Of a stretch of DNA of 42,483 bases, positions 10,932 to 21,003 are shown piece by piece; position 1 is the stretch's first letter; each line of letters opens with the position of its first letter. Below the pieces are notes generated by a model, which saw only the letters and a list, made by a program, of their open reading frames with translations, ran no database searches and had not been told where the DNA came from. The position numbers were made by a program, and so were the translations under genes. Origin of the DNA: Chara braunii. Its lineage: Eukaryota > Streptophyta > Charophyceae > Charales > Characeae. The DNA lies in the NCBI GenBank assembly GCA_003427395.1, contig BFEA01000557.1:102057-144539 (forward strand), written 5' to 3'.

Positions 10932-12129
10932 ATGGACCCTTTACTCCTTACCTATATCAATGCATCTGGTCCCCAATCACTCGTCAGCGCAGAACTACTC
11001 GCCATCCTACCTATCTTTCCCCCGTCTTACGTTTCGTTGAAAGTCTTAGATTGTCTCAACCCTGCCATTCCCCAACGCCATAAACTGTTTTTCCTAGTAC
11101 AACCTCGTAACTCTCCTTCTCATTATAAAGTCAGCTCGCTTGCAATGAAAATCAGAACACCCCCTCCACCTACCGTAACTCTTCCCCATCCTTCTAATCA
11201 TCAACCACATCCTAATCAACCACCACCATTCCCATTTAATCTTCCTCCCCCACCGCAACAACTCCCCCCTTTTCTTTCTCAAACTCCACCACCTCAGTTA
11301 CCCCCTTCCTTCCCCACTCAAGCTACTCCGATCTCCAACTGTACACAAACCATTCAAGCCTCCATTTCCACTCCTTCGTCCCAAAGGGTCTCCATGGAAC
11401 AGTTTGAGCAGCTCAAAACTCAATTCCTCCAGCAGCAGCAAGAAGCGCAGGCAACAACCGAGGCTTTCCTTAAGCAACTGGCAAAGAGGGAGGAAGAAAG
11501 TCAAGCTTCAAACGAATTCTATCACAAGTTAACCTCGGAACTCCAAGCTATTAAGCTACGCATCGAGGACAAGTCAACCCCTTCCTTTGAAGAACTTCAA
11601 GCCTGGTTCAGATTGTTTTTCGCGCCAGCTTGGCACTACCAAATCGAGGCAGCTATCAGATTCTTCACTGTCAACCTCAACTATCATCACTATCCCTTCG
11701 GCAAAGCAATGTCAAGTGATTTCTCTTCCCGCCTCAACTCGGTTGCAAAAGACTGCATGGACCACCGAATAACTAGTGAAATGAAGGAAGCCATCAACAA
11801 AGCAATCAGGGACGGTATTGAGCAAGCAATGTCAATCATTCGATCAGAGTACAATTACTGCCTCAGCATCGCAAGAAGAGACGCGTCAAGGTAAGTTTCA
11901 GGGCCGTCGCCCACTTATTATTTTCTTGCCCTGGATCGTCAATAGGTCCACGCCATTTGCGTTCATGGGCTTATCATTCTCCATTCTTCTCTGCAGATCT
12001 TACAAGCACGATGGAGATTCCTCAAGCTACCGAAAGAAGGAAGATCACGTCAAGGTTGAAGATTACAAGAAACCATCATCAAAGAGGCAGTATGAAGACA
12101 CCTTGGACAGGGGCTACGACTTCCATTGA
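10932..12129 (+). CDS. DIRS-like element ORF1 (gag-like), two exons
   Basis: ATG 10932 follows a splice-acceptor-like tract (TTTTTTGCAG). Exon 1 (10932-11890) encodes a globular N-terminus, a Pro-rich region (about residues 80-140), a Gln-rich coiled coil (MEQFEQLKTQFLQQQQEAQA) and a further domain ending SIARRDAS. At 11891 a perfect donor GTAAGT begins a 106-nt intron that ends in a pyrimidine tract plus CTGCAG at 11996. Splicing rejoins the frame and adds a basic C-terminus (SYKHDGDSSSYRKKEDHV) ending at TGA 12127-12129. Without splicing the frame stops right at the donor (TAA within GTAAGT). The RT ORF follows in the same frame as exon 2. The gag-like role is inferred from position and composition; no zinc knuckle is visible. 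Confidence 0.7.
11891..11996 (+). other. spliceosomal intron within ORF1
   Basis: GTAAGT donor, ATTCTTCTCTGCAG acceptor, 106 nt. Removal fuses the exon 1 frame to an open 44-codon frame. It breaks phase 2 of an Arg codon (AG|A). Confidence 0.7.
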
Positions 12130-14343
12130 TTTCAAAGCGTCCTCACATCGACTCAGACATCAAGCAACTTGACAACACTAAGCCACCGACCTCAGACCGC
12201 AAGGCTTAGTGACAATCCACCCTTTCCAATACCTTCAGTACCACTCATCCTTTCCAATCTCAAAACCCCACCATCCACTCCTGACCTCCAACTTGCTCTC
12301 TTCGCCCTCATGGAACCCTCCTCCTGGCTCCGCAACTCAGACAATTTTTTTGCCGCCTCAACCTCTCAGTCATTTTCAAACTGGTCAAAGTTGCTATCCA
12401 CTTCTTCAAGACGTTATTCTCATTCAGTTATCCAATGGATCCGTCACGGTATTCGTCTCAATTTTGTTGGAACCATGCATATTCCAGTCAACAAAATAAC
12501 TGAAGTTCGCAGAATGTTAAAAAGTGTTTACCTAGCAGCCCAGTTCAAGCGCATGCTTAATTATATTGAGCCTCCTCCCACCTCCATTCCCAATCATAAC
12601 CTCTTACCTCATCATTCGGTCTTCATTACCTCGACTGTATCTCAACTTCTCTCCTCTAAGGTAATCGAACTCTCTCACTCACCAATTGTCATTAACCCAG
12701 TTTTCGCCACCGAAAGTTCATCCAAAACTAGATTCATTTTAGACGTTAGATTCGTCAATCTCTTCATATCCTTCCTAGAATTCCACTACGAAACCATCAA
12801 TGACTTGGTAACTCCTCTTTTTGGCTCACTTCATCAAGATTACCTCTCTTGCTTCGATATAAAAAATGGTTATTATCATATTCCTATTCACCCAACCCAC
12901 CGACCTTACCTCGCTTTTAAATGGAATAATATTCACTATCAATTTACTACACTTTGTTTTGGTGTCTCAGCAGCCTGTTGGATATTCACAACTGTTATGC
13001 AAGAAATAATGGCCGAAATGCGTCTCTGTCAGATCCTGATCACTTCTTATATAGACGACTCAACACTCGCAAATTCCAATCTTCCACTTTTAATCTGGCA
13101 AACCTTTAACTACGTAGCACTTCTGCATAACCTTGGTTTTTTCCTTAGCCTTCACAAATGCACTTTCCTCCCAACCCAGAAAATCAGGTTTTTAGGCTTC
13201 AGCATCGACTCTCATCATAAACGTATAAGAATTTCCGAAGATAAATCGGAAAACATACTCAAACTTATTTCCACAATCTCCGACTCCGAACCCTCAAGCA
13301 GAACTTTGGCGAAACTTGAAGAAAAACTCATCTCTCTTACTAAAGCCTTTCTTCCTGCTCCTCTGTTCATTTCTTCCCTCTACGATTTCATCTCACCATC
13401 CAACTGGGATTCACCCGTCCAAATATCGGACAATCTCGTCTCTGATCTCCTTTGGTGGCTCCACCATCTTCCTTACCTACCAGGTCGCCTTTGGACTATC
13501 AGAACAACAACTTGTTTGATTGAAACAGATGCTTCAGCAACTCAAATTGGTGCAATCATTTCTCCTACCTCTTCCTCTACATTTTCTCTCAACGAATGTT
13601 TGCCTGAAAACCTCATTACAACTTCTTCAACCCACAGAGAACTCTACGCCATCCTTAAAACATTTCTTTTTCTGAAAATTAATCACCCCCATCTTCTTCT
13701 TTCCACTTCCATCAAACTTCTCTCAGACAGCCAATCGGTTGTAGCCCTGCTCCATCATCTTCGCTCAACAGATCCTATCTTCAACCCTTGGCTGCGAACA
13801 ATTGCTTCAATACTTCTTCGCCATGACACACTCTTATCACCAATCTGGATTCCTAGATCTCTTAATAATGTCGCTGACAACCTCTCCAAAATAGAGGACA
13901 ATATCGATTGGGGAATCGCTACGCACGTCAGGCATGAGATTTTCTCAACAATAGGTGCACCTGCCATAGATATCTTCGCCTCCGACTATCATCACACTTC
14001 CCCAATTTTCATTTCAAAATCATGGACCCCTAAATCATTCGCAATTGACGCACTCTCTCTGGATTGGAACAAACTGCCATCCCATTCATACAGATGGCTA
14101 TACCCACCTACCTCTCTTCTCCACCAAACCTTATCTCGCGCAATTTCTTTACCAGCAAATTACTTACTCATCTTCCCATCATCCAACAAAGCAAACTGGC
14201 TACCACGCATACTTTCTCTTAACATATCGCTGAAATTCACAATTCCAAAATCAGAATACTTCTGTATTCCCATCCCTAGAGTCCATCACTCCTGCCCCAA
14301 CCCTGCCACTTTAGTTCTCACCGCCATTTTCTTCTCCACTTAA
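12130..14343 (+). CDS. DIRS-like reverse transcriptase-RNase H polyprotein
   Basis: Long open frame immediately after the ORF1 TGA and in the same frame, with no ATG until 12310 (MEPSSWLRN). RT: motif A FDIKNGYYHIPI with catalytic Asp at 12856-12858, CFGVSAACWIF, and YIDD at 13048-13059. RNase H: ETDASATQIGAI, SDSQSVVAL and NNVADNLS. The C-terminal part (IDIFASDYHHTSP, then SFAIDALSLDWNKL and YPPTSLL) matches the region after RNase H in DIRS/Ngaro elements. The frame is uninterrupted for over 700 codons, so this copy is young or conserved. It could be made by readthrough or reinitiation, or the TGA may be a mutation. It ends 37 nt before the stop of a recombinase on the opposite strand. Confidence 0.85.
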   Translation, partial: FQSVLTSTQTSSNLTTLSHRPQTARLSDNPPFPIPSVPLILSNLKTPPSTPDLQLALFALMEPSSWLRNSDNFFAASTSQSFSNWSKLLSTSSRRYSHSVIQWIRHGIRLNFVGTMHIPVNKITEVRRMLKSVYLAAQFKRMLNYIEPPPTSIPNHNLLPHHSVFITSTVSQLLSSKVIELSHSPIVINPVFATESSSKTRFILDVRFVNLFISFLEFHYETINDLVTPLFGSLHQDYLSCFDIKNGYYHIPIHPTHRPYLAFKWNNIHYQFTTLCFGVSAACWIFTTVMQEIMAEMRLCQILITSYIDDSTLANSNLPLLIWQTFNYVALLHNLGFFLSLHKCTFLPTQKIRFLGFSIDSHHKRIRISEDKSENILKLISTISDSEPSSRTLAKLEEKLISLTKAFLPAPLFISSLYDFISPSNWDSPVQISDNLVSDLLWWLHHLPYLPGRLWTIRTTTCLIETDASATQIGAIISPTSSSTFSLNECLPENLITTSSTHRELYAILKTFLFLKINHPHLLLSTSIKLLSDSQSVVALLHHLRSTDPIFNPWLRTIASILLRHDTLLSPIWIPRSLNNVADNLSKIEDNIDWGIATHVRHEIFSTIGAPAIDIFASDYHHTSPIFISKSWTPKSFAIDALSLDWNKLPSHSYRWLYPPTSLLHQTLSRAISLPANYLLIFPSSNKANWLPRILSLNISLKFTIPKSEYFCIPIPRVHHSCPNPATLVLTAIFFST

Positions 14344-14380
14344 TCCGGCACTTTCAACTACACCTGTCACATCTCCACTT

Positions 14381-14926
14381 TCACTCACTTTTTTCCTCTA
14401 GACTCCTCTTCCAACCACGCCGCATTCCATAACCATATCGCATAAAGGTACCCACACTATTCCATGTTCCCTATCGCATCATCTCCCCTAAACTCCACCC
14501 CTCCTCTATTCCTGCTCGCAATCCTCCAATCCGAAAGCTATGTCCACTCTCACCTTCATATACCCCCGCCTCCCCAAACCACTTCTCTATCCGTTTGTTG
14601 AAAGCCCCACCACCCAGAGCATTGTTCCCCCCTTCAGCTCGAAATAAGTAACCTTTTTGAATATCCACACCTATGTTCTCGTACGATACAATCAAATCCG
14701 AAAGTATACCCAGAAATGTTTCACCTTCCATATGAGTCTCTCTTAACCGAATCAGGAACCGACCTCCCTACCTATCAGTCTTCGTGAACCCCGGTCGCAC
14801 TTCTCGTCTTACCATATCTATCTCTTTGAACTGTAAACGCAAACCCTCACCACATCGCTGCCAACTCTCCCATAAATACAAAAGCATCGCCGCCTCTCGG
14901 TAGGCCTCTGCCTCCCGCACCCTTCT
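14381..14926 (-). pseudogene. tyrosine recombinase of the DIRS-like element, inverted, decayed
   Basis: Read on the minus strand: AYREAAMLLYLWESWQRC, then GEGLRLQFKEIDM (the first catalytic Arg region), a Lys-containing FTKTDR, the H-x-x-R box GHSFRIGG, and GTFMRYGYG with the candidate nucleophilic Tyr at 14435-14437. Order and spacing fit the tyrosine recombinases of DIRS/Ngaro/Crypton elements. In-frame TAG codons at 14768-14770 and 14471-14473 (the latter between the HxxR box and the Tyr) and stops upstream of 14926 show it is broken here. The terminal TGA at 14381-14383 lies tail to tail with the RT ORF. Opposite orientation is not the DIRS1 layout; I recall it for the kangaroo element of Volvox but could not check that. 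Confidence 0.75.
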
Positions 14927-14943
14927 TCAGAATCTTTATCTTA

Positions 14944-15900
14944 TTGCGGATGTACTTGATGACATTTACCAATTTTCCCCACTCCAATGGTCGTGCTGAT
15001 TCCTCAACCACCCCTCAACTCAATGCATATTCTCGATACGACTTCTTCAAAATCTTCACGCGGCTACTCTGACAGGGATCATCACCTTTTTCTCGTCTCA
15101 TTAGTCGGAAACTTTTTTTTCACATAACATAGTTTTTTTTCAGATTTTTTGAAAGTTTTTTTTTTTTTTTTTTTGGGACCTCCTTTGGTCCTTGCACAGC
15201 CCGGCCGCCTGGGCAACCCGGGCGGCCTGCGGCTTATAGCCTAACTATGGTATATATCTGGCATAGCATCTGGTCTTTTCCACATGAAGCTCTGATGGAA
15301 TTAAGTGTTGGAACCAGATGCTCGGTAGTCTGTACAGGACAAGCAAACAAGCAATTTTGTGCATCAGGAAAGTCGCTTGAACTTTGAAAAAAGTTGTTTT
15401 CCTTGTTGAACATTTTGACAACCGAACAAGCAAGCAATCCTTCATCTCGAAGGTCGCTTGGCCTTCAAAAAAAAAAAAACATTTTGGTTATTGAATATTT
15501 TGCATGAACCATCTCCCCATAAGAGATTATAAAATAATTGCTTTACATTGGTTTCAGTATCATGCACATGAGCATCATGCCAATAGCATAACACAATCAA
15601 GACAGCTACTAATGGTTGTAAGCAACTTCAGCAAAGCAGAAACATTATCGTCCGCAGCATGATTCCTCGTGACAATCGTCATGAAGAACAAAGCTAAGGG
15701 TTAGTGCGGATACCGCCGTTGCCGACCCAAACCCTTCCCTCTGACCTCCTCCCTTCCGCTACTGACTCCACGCACACGAGGTATGAATGGAGTTTAAACG
15801 ACACATTCAATCTATTAATACCTGTTGGCATCTACAGCATAAAAAAATTGTCCAAAGTTCCTGTTAGCACCCATTACCCGCTCGAGATCGAGTTCCGATA
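14944..15900. other. element 3' region and unassigned noncoding DNA
   Basis: No intact ORF. Contains T-rich tracts at 15110-15175, a GC-rich perfect-looking hairpin at 15203-15227 (GGCCGCC...GGCGGCC with CAA loop), and a duplicated segment. Probably the N-terminal ruins and terminal repeat of the DIRS-like element plus a later insertion. Confidence 0.45.
15337..15510. repeat. diverged ~85-bp tandem duplication
   Basis: ACAAGCAAACAAGCAATT... GTCGCTTGAACTT... TTGAACATTTTG recurs as ACAAGCAAGCAATCC... GTCGCTTGGCCTT... TTGAATATTTTG. Confidence 0.65.
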
Positions 15901-15916
15901 GTACCGGAACTAAACT

Positions 15917-16022
15917 GGTCCAGAACGGCTGGGTTGGTCCCACCTCTGACGCAGGTCGAAAGACTCAGGTCCAAACCGGCAGGGCTAGTCCCGCCTCTAG
16001 CGCATGTCAAAGAAACCTAGGT
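15917..16022. repeat. diverged ~52-bp tandem duplication
   Basis: GGTCCAGAACGGCTGGGTTGGTCCC and GGTCCAAACCGGCAGGGCTAGTCCC (each followed by CGCAGGTC/CGCATGTC and AAAGA) repeat side by side, just beyond the 3' end of the minus-strand RT element. Confidence 0.75.
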
Positions 16023-16031
16023 CGTCCTACT

Positions 16032-18523
16032 CTATCTTCTTTCAAACAACTCTAGGTCAAAACCCAGGTTATTATATTCTACTTCAAACAAATCGCCTGC
16101 TTTCACACAAACCGATTCCCCGATCATCTTCCAAACTGGTTCCTTGTCTCTCGCAAAATGCAGGATCACCTGCTGAAATATTCCATCTCTATAGTCTTTT
16201 CTCCGGAGTTCCATTCGCAACGCCATAACAACTCCAAGCATGTCAGGGTCCGTCATGAAATTTTGTCGTACCCTATGCAAGCAGCTCATGATGGCTGCCA
16301 TTTTCGCCTTCTTCCTTGTCTTGGAATGTTTGGAATGTTAAATCATCGCCCTTCAACAGGTCTGATTCGTTCTTCATTGTTTGATGACAACTCAGGAAGG
16401 GAAATTCTCTCCCAACCTTTAGCCGACATCCCAGGAGCTCCCACTCCTTTTCCCCCGCATCTGTCCGTTTCAACGTCAAATTTGAGTCGTAGCAGGTCTC
16501 GTATGCCTGCAGGATCTCCTCACCATTCTTCCTCGACTTCAGACTTTTCTTATTGTCCGCCACAAATAGTGATGCATCGTCCATAAATCTTATTCCAGCG
16601 ACCAACCTCTTCTGGTTCCCCGAAGTGAGTAGAAAATCTCACTCGGCTTTCGCACACATCAGGCAGGCCAATTGTGGGCTTGAGGACTTACCCATTGGGA
16701 TCCCCAAGGTCTGTCGCAAAATGATCCCGGAGACAATCGTGAAACAGTTTTTTTAAGTCGTACTTGACGAAGTCCAGAATGACAGAGAAACTCACAAACT
16801 TATATCCGTCCACACTTTTGCATTTGCTCAATTTTGCACCCTTCCCTCTCACCTTCAGAAATATTCCACCGACCCCCTTGGTCTTATACCACCAAATGCA
16901 CCATTCGAACGCTCTCACAATTGTTTCGTGCAACAACTTACTGAACATATCCTTTATGCCGTAAGATGCCGCAATCACTCCTACATTCGCACAGCCCCTC
17001 GTCAACGTCTTATTCATCCTTGTAAGTCTTGTCTTCATGAGGTGCACCGGCCTCATATTAAAATGCCCATTCTCAGGAAGATTTAAGAGCATACCATTCA
17101 ATCCTTGTGAGATCTTTCGACACAACCGATTTCTGGGTTCGTTAAATGTTGGACCAATCGGTCGAAATTTCGTCGTGTCTTTGTGTTTGGGAAGGGCATA
17201 GGCATGCCCAGGTTTCCCACCTTTCTTCCAACTTCCATACCCTGTGAAATCCAGTCCCCAATACTCACCCTTCATCATCTCGATGATTTCACTCTCCTTT
17301 TCCTTCCTTACTTGGTATCCCTCGTTCCTAATGAAAGTACTCCCCATCCCTGCCGCGTACACTTCAGCACACATCACCAATGTTTCCCCCAGATTCAACG
17401 GGGAACACACGAAACCGTTCATTTTTCTCTTCAATTCAATTACAGATTTCGTGTTACCCGCGTTCGTTACCCTTGACTCATCCACACATCTCCTTGCGTC
17501 TGCTTCGGTAATCTCAATCGTGCTTATGTTCATGTTCAACCAATCAACCTCCTGAAAGGAAGCCTGAACCTCCTTCCTAAGTCTCTTCTCGCATTCCACA
17601 ATCTTTTCTTCCAGGATATTTTTTGCATTATTCGCGATCGTTGGGCATTCCTCCCATGCACTTAGTCAGAAATGGGCATGTCCCTTTTCCTTAGGCAGGG
17701 ACGATCCAGTGCATTTGCACCTAGCAGCTCCACTCGCCGTTCGGCGATGATTGTGGATGACATCTCCGACGTTTGGACCCCGTGTCCAAACTACTCGGGT
17801 TCGTCGCTTTACCATATCCTTCAACGTACCACCGAGAGGTAGCCCACCAATCTTCCTCTTCACTAACCTTATCACTTCCCCCTTCTTCACCCGCTCATCA
17901 AATCTCACCTTCGTGATCACATGCCTATTCATTTGCACCCCAAATTTTACTTTCACCACATCAGTAATCATCTTTTTGACCCTAGATCGACTTCTTTTGG
18001 TCGAAAAAATCTTTGCAGCAGCATAGTAACGAGTCAAATCACAAATCTGCAATTTGTTCAATTTACCCTGTTTCTTCTTGAATCTGAACATCTTCACGAA
18101 TTCTTCCTTAAGCTTCAATGTTGATGGTGACGCTTCAATACAGTCACGAATTTTTACCACTCCTTGTTCCAACATCTTCTTACACCTTCTCAGTGGCCTG
18201 GTTCTCTTGCCTACGTGCACCTTCGTCTCGCCGAATAGTCTCCTCACCACCCGCCAATTGTCTGTCCAAATTGACCCGTTGTTACTCCTCATCTTGTATT
18301 CTTTCCCTTTTTCGTTCTTTGCCAACTTCCGGAGTAGGCTAACGATCCGTACAGTCTCATCCGTTACTCCGTCGATCTTAAGAGTAAGAATCTTCGTAGG
18401 TGTACCCTTATCCCCATTTTCCTTTGAGATAGGTACATGGGTCAGGTCCTCGATCTTCTTCCTCACCCGCTGTCGTTCCTTCTTGCCCTTTCTCCTTTTG
18501 TTCTTCGTTCTTCGTTTCTTCAT
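16032..18523 (-). pseudogene. reverse transcriptase of a second retroelement, broken
   Basis: Minus-strand ORF from ATG 18523 with a very basic start (MKKRRTKNKRRKGKK), a long N-terminal domain and a candidate zinc-binding cluster (CKC...GHAH) before an in-frame TGA at 17666-17668. The frame continues with LPKHKDTTKFRPIGPTFNEP (RT fingers) and motif A YDLK with Asp at 16757-16759. A run of seven A (16748-16754) then shifts the frame; six would give DLKNCFTIV. Next come GIPMGKSSSPQLACLMCAKAE, a TGA at 16639-16641, and RFMDDASLFVADN (Asp-Asp at 16576-16581). A further frameshift near 16290 precedes a thumb-like region. The GIPMG and MDD motifs recall Penelope-like RTs, but the family is uncertain and no endonuclease is visible. 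Confidence 0.7.
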
Positions 18524-18954
18524 CCTCGTATTCAGCGATGGAGATGTTGGCCCCCTTCATTTGAATAGGTGATGAAACTGCTGCATCATTGCTGACACCT
18601 ACCATGGGGAATGAATGTCCTGAACAGCGGCAGAAAACTGACCCCGCTTTAGGCGCTGTATTTTCGTCAGGCATCCCCATCCCACCGAAAATATATCCGC
18701 TATTGGGGTCTCTATCCTCTCAGGATGGTGGAAGAGGCTTCCTCAAAAATTTCAATTTGGCAAGTAAAAAAACAAGCATGAACCATGCAAACGTTCCCTG
18801 TTTTGAAATCCCTGGATCACCGACAAAGCCACCGTTTGTTTGGTGACCAACCTTCAACGTGCTGATCTTCAGTCTCTGTATTCCGATTGGAATGAAGAAA
18901 GTCGCAGCGCCTAGATGTGTGGAAAACCAAAACTGATCAAAATAAGCCAAACCT
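18524..18954. other. possible 5' leader of the minus-strand RT element
   Basis: An overlapping minus-strand frame (to ATG 18680, acidic: SIAEYEDEETKNEEQKEKGQ) could be the true N-terminus or a small upstream ORF. The remainder holds no recognised gene. Confidence 0.35.
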
Positions 18955-19121
18955 CCGCACTTTGTATCGGGGTGAAGAAGGCCAGCCTTCAGGCCGGCCA
19001 AATGCAAAACACGATATTCTCGACCTAAATCTGGAGGTTGAAATAGTGGATTTTTAATTCTTTTTTTTCCTATCAAGGAGAGAACGAGCATGCTCACGCA
19101 CTAGGGATTTTTTAAATTGGA
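18955..19121 (+). repeat. dispersed repeat: foldback right arm plus ~140-bp tail, copy 1
   Basis: Starts with a right arm of the foldback family (CGCACTTTGTATCGGGGTGA) and continues with CCTTCAGGCCGGCCAAAT, CGACCTAAATCTGGAGG, CCTATCAAGGA and GAGCATGCTCACGC. The same series follows the foldbacks at 20276 and 20740. The left arm is lost here. Confidence 0.7.
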
Positions 19122-19450
<329 letters not shown>

Positions 19451-19790
19451 GATCTTCATTCCATTGCACAACATTTGAAATGTTTTTGAAGCTCGTAAGG
19501 GGTCTAAATACATTACAATGTTCGATCAGCCTGAATCTATGCATCCCGTGCGGTGAAGGTTGAGGGCGATCGTGACCGCGGTCGTGCACCACGCGGGCGC
19601 CTTCGCGGCCAGGCTGGTGGGGGTGCAGGGGTAGGGGTGGCGAATTGGGGTTGCGCAACCCCAACCCCAACCCCGCCCCCTAGCAAAAACAATTTTTTTT
19701 TAAATCGTTTTTCGGTTTGGGCGGGGGTGGAGGCTGTGGGTCAAAAGCAATTTTCAAAAAAAAATAAAAATCTTGATTGATTAATTGATA
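19451..19790. other. unassigned, GC-rich then A-rich
   Basis: No recognisable gene. GC-rich stretch 19550-19680 ends in CAACCCCAACCCCAACCCC, followed by T- and A-runs. Confidence 0.4.
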
Positions 19791-19930
19791 GGGATGGTCG
19801 TTTGATGATTGATTCATTGATTGATTGGTATTCGTTGATTGATTAATTGGTGTTCGTTGATTGATCAATTAACATTTGTTGATTGATTAATTGGTGTTAG
19901 TTGGTTGGTTGATTGATTGATTGATTAATC
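19780..19930. repeat. TTGATTGATTAATTGG-type tandem repeat
   Basis: Short units of the form GTTGATTGATTAATTGGTGTT repeat with variation, ending in (GATT)n. Confidence 0.85.
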
Positions 19931-19984
19931 GTGAGGGAGGGTTCGCCCCCCCCCCCACCACCAATCGTGCGCGCGCGCGCACGC

Positions 19985-19985
<1 letters not shown>

Positions 19986-20044
<59 letters not shown>
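19986..20044. repeat. (CT)n microsatellite
   Basis: About 30 CT units immediately before a sequencing adapter. Confidence 0.95.
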
Positions 20045-20051
<7 letters not shown>

Positions 20052-20089
20052 CTGTCTCTTATACACATCTAGATGTGTATAAGAGACAG
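20052..20089. other. Nextera mate-pair junction adapter (assembly artefact)
   Basis: CTGTCTCTTATACACATCT followed directly by its reverse complement AGATGTGTATAAGAGACAG. This is the transposase mosaic end joined head to head, the junction adapter of Nextera mate-pair libraries. Translated it gives the well-known contaminant peptide VSYTHLDVYKRQ. It is not genomic. Confidence 0.98.
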
Positions 20090-20147
20090 TCGCGGAGGGC
20101 GCCGAGGGCTTCGGCATGGTTACGAAACCGATGAAAGCATTCAATAT
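20090..20147. other. 58-bp insert between two adapters, origin unknown
   Basis: GC-richer sequence trapped between two junction adapters; likely a chimeric library fragment whose genomic position is unknown. Confidence 0.8.
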
Positions 20148-20180
20148 CTGTCTCTTATACACATCTAGATGTGTATAAGA

Positions 20181-20185
<5 letters not shown>
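20148..20185. other. Nextera mate-pair junction adapter, second copy
   Basis: Identical 38-bp junction adapter, directly followed by a (CA)n run (20186-20211). Confidence 0.98.
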
Positions 20186-20211
<26 letters not shown>

Positions 20212-20275
20212 AACAATTCCACCGGGTCGAGCTTGTTATTTCAGCCGAATCTTGGGGGACTGCTAGTGGTGCGAC

Positions 20276-20382
20276 TACCTTCTTCACTCGAATACAGCAC
20301 ACGGTCATTATAACTGTATTTGCAAAATCTTTCAGTCTAAATACACCAACAATTACCGCGCTTTGTATTGGGGTGAAGAAGG
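20276..20382. repeat. foldback element, subfamily A
   Basis: TA, then CCTTCTTCACTCGAATACAG..., with arms that are reverse complements (right end TATTGGGGTGAAGAAGG) around a short loop containing CAGTCTAAATAC. Followed by the ~140-bp tail to about 20510. Confidence 0.8.
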
Positions 20383-20512
20383 TCAGCCTTCAGGCCGACC
20401 AAATCCAAAACATCATATCACCGACCTAAATGCAGAGGGGTATATACTGGAAACCTGTCCTATCAAGGAAAGGCAGAGCATGCTCATACGCTACAAACTT
20501 TTTGGACTAGCC
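20383..20512 (+). repeat. dispersed tail repeat, copy 2
   Basis: CCTTCAGGCCGACCAAAT, CGACCTAAATGCAGAGG, CCTATCAAGGA, GAGCATGCTCATACGC: same order as at 18982 and 20845. Confidence 0.75.
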
Positions 20513-20739
20513 TATTGACAAATTTGCACTCAGATACATCCAAAATTCTCGACCTAAATTTTCAAACAATTCCGCTGGGTGGAGTTAGTTGTTTTGACCT
20601 AAAACGAGATATCCTCCACGTAAATTATCAGACAATTTCTTCCGGTCCAGCTTGTCAATCCGGCCGAATCCAGAATGCATCTGGACATCCATGTTGTCCA
20701 TATGATTTCAAAATCTTGGGGTACTCTTAGTGGTGCGAC

Positions 20740-20844
20740 TACCTTCTTCACCCGAATACACTGCACAGTCATTATAACCGTATTTGGGCTATTTTTCAGT
20801 CTAAATACAGCGACAATTACTGCACTTTGTATCGGGGTGAAGAA
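20740..20844. repeat. foldback element, subfamily A
   Basis: TACCTTCTTCACCCGAATAC left arm and GTATCGGGGTGAAGAA right arm, about 45 nt each. Confidence 0.85.
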
Positions 20845-20937
20845 ATTTGCCCTTCAGGACGACCAAATCCAGAACGCGATATCCTCGACCCAAATCCGGA
20901 GGTTGAAATACTGAAAACCTTTCCTATTTAGGAAGGA

Positions 20938-21003
<66 letters not shown>

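Noticed and set aside
16748-16754. Programmed ribosomal frameshift at the A7 run
   Set aside because: The A-AAA-AAC heptamer is not in the required phase with the upstream frame, and other inactivating changes are present.
20090-20147. Bacterial gene fragment between adapters
   Set aside because: 58 bp is too short to assign, although one frame is open (NAFIGFVTMPKPSAPSA).
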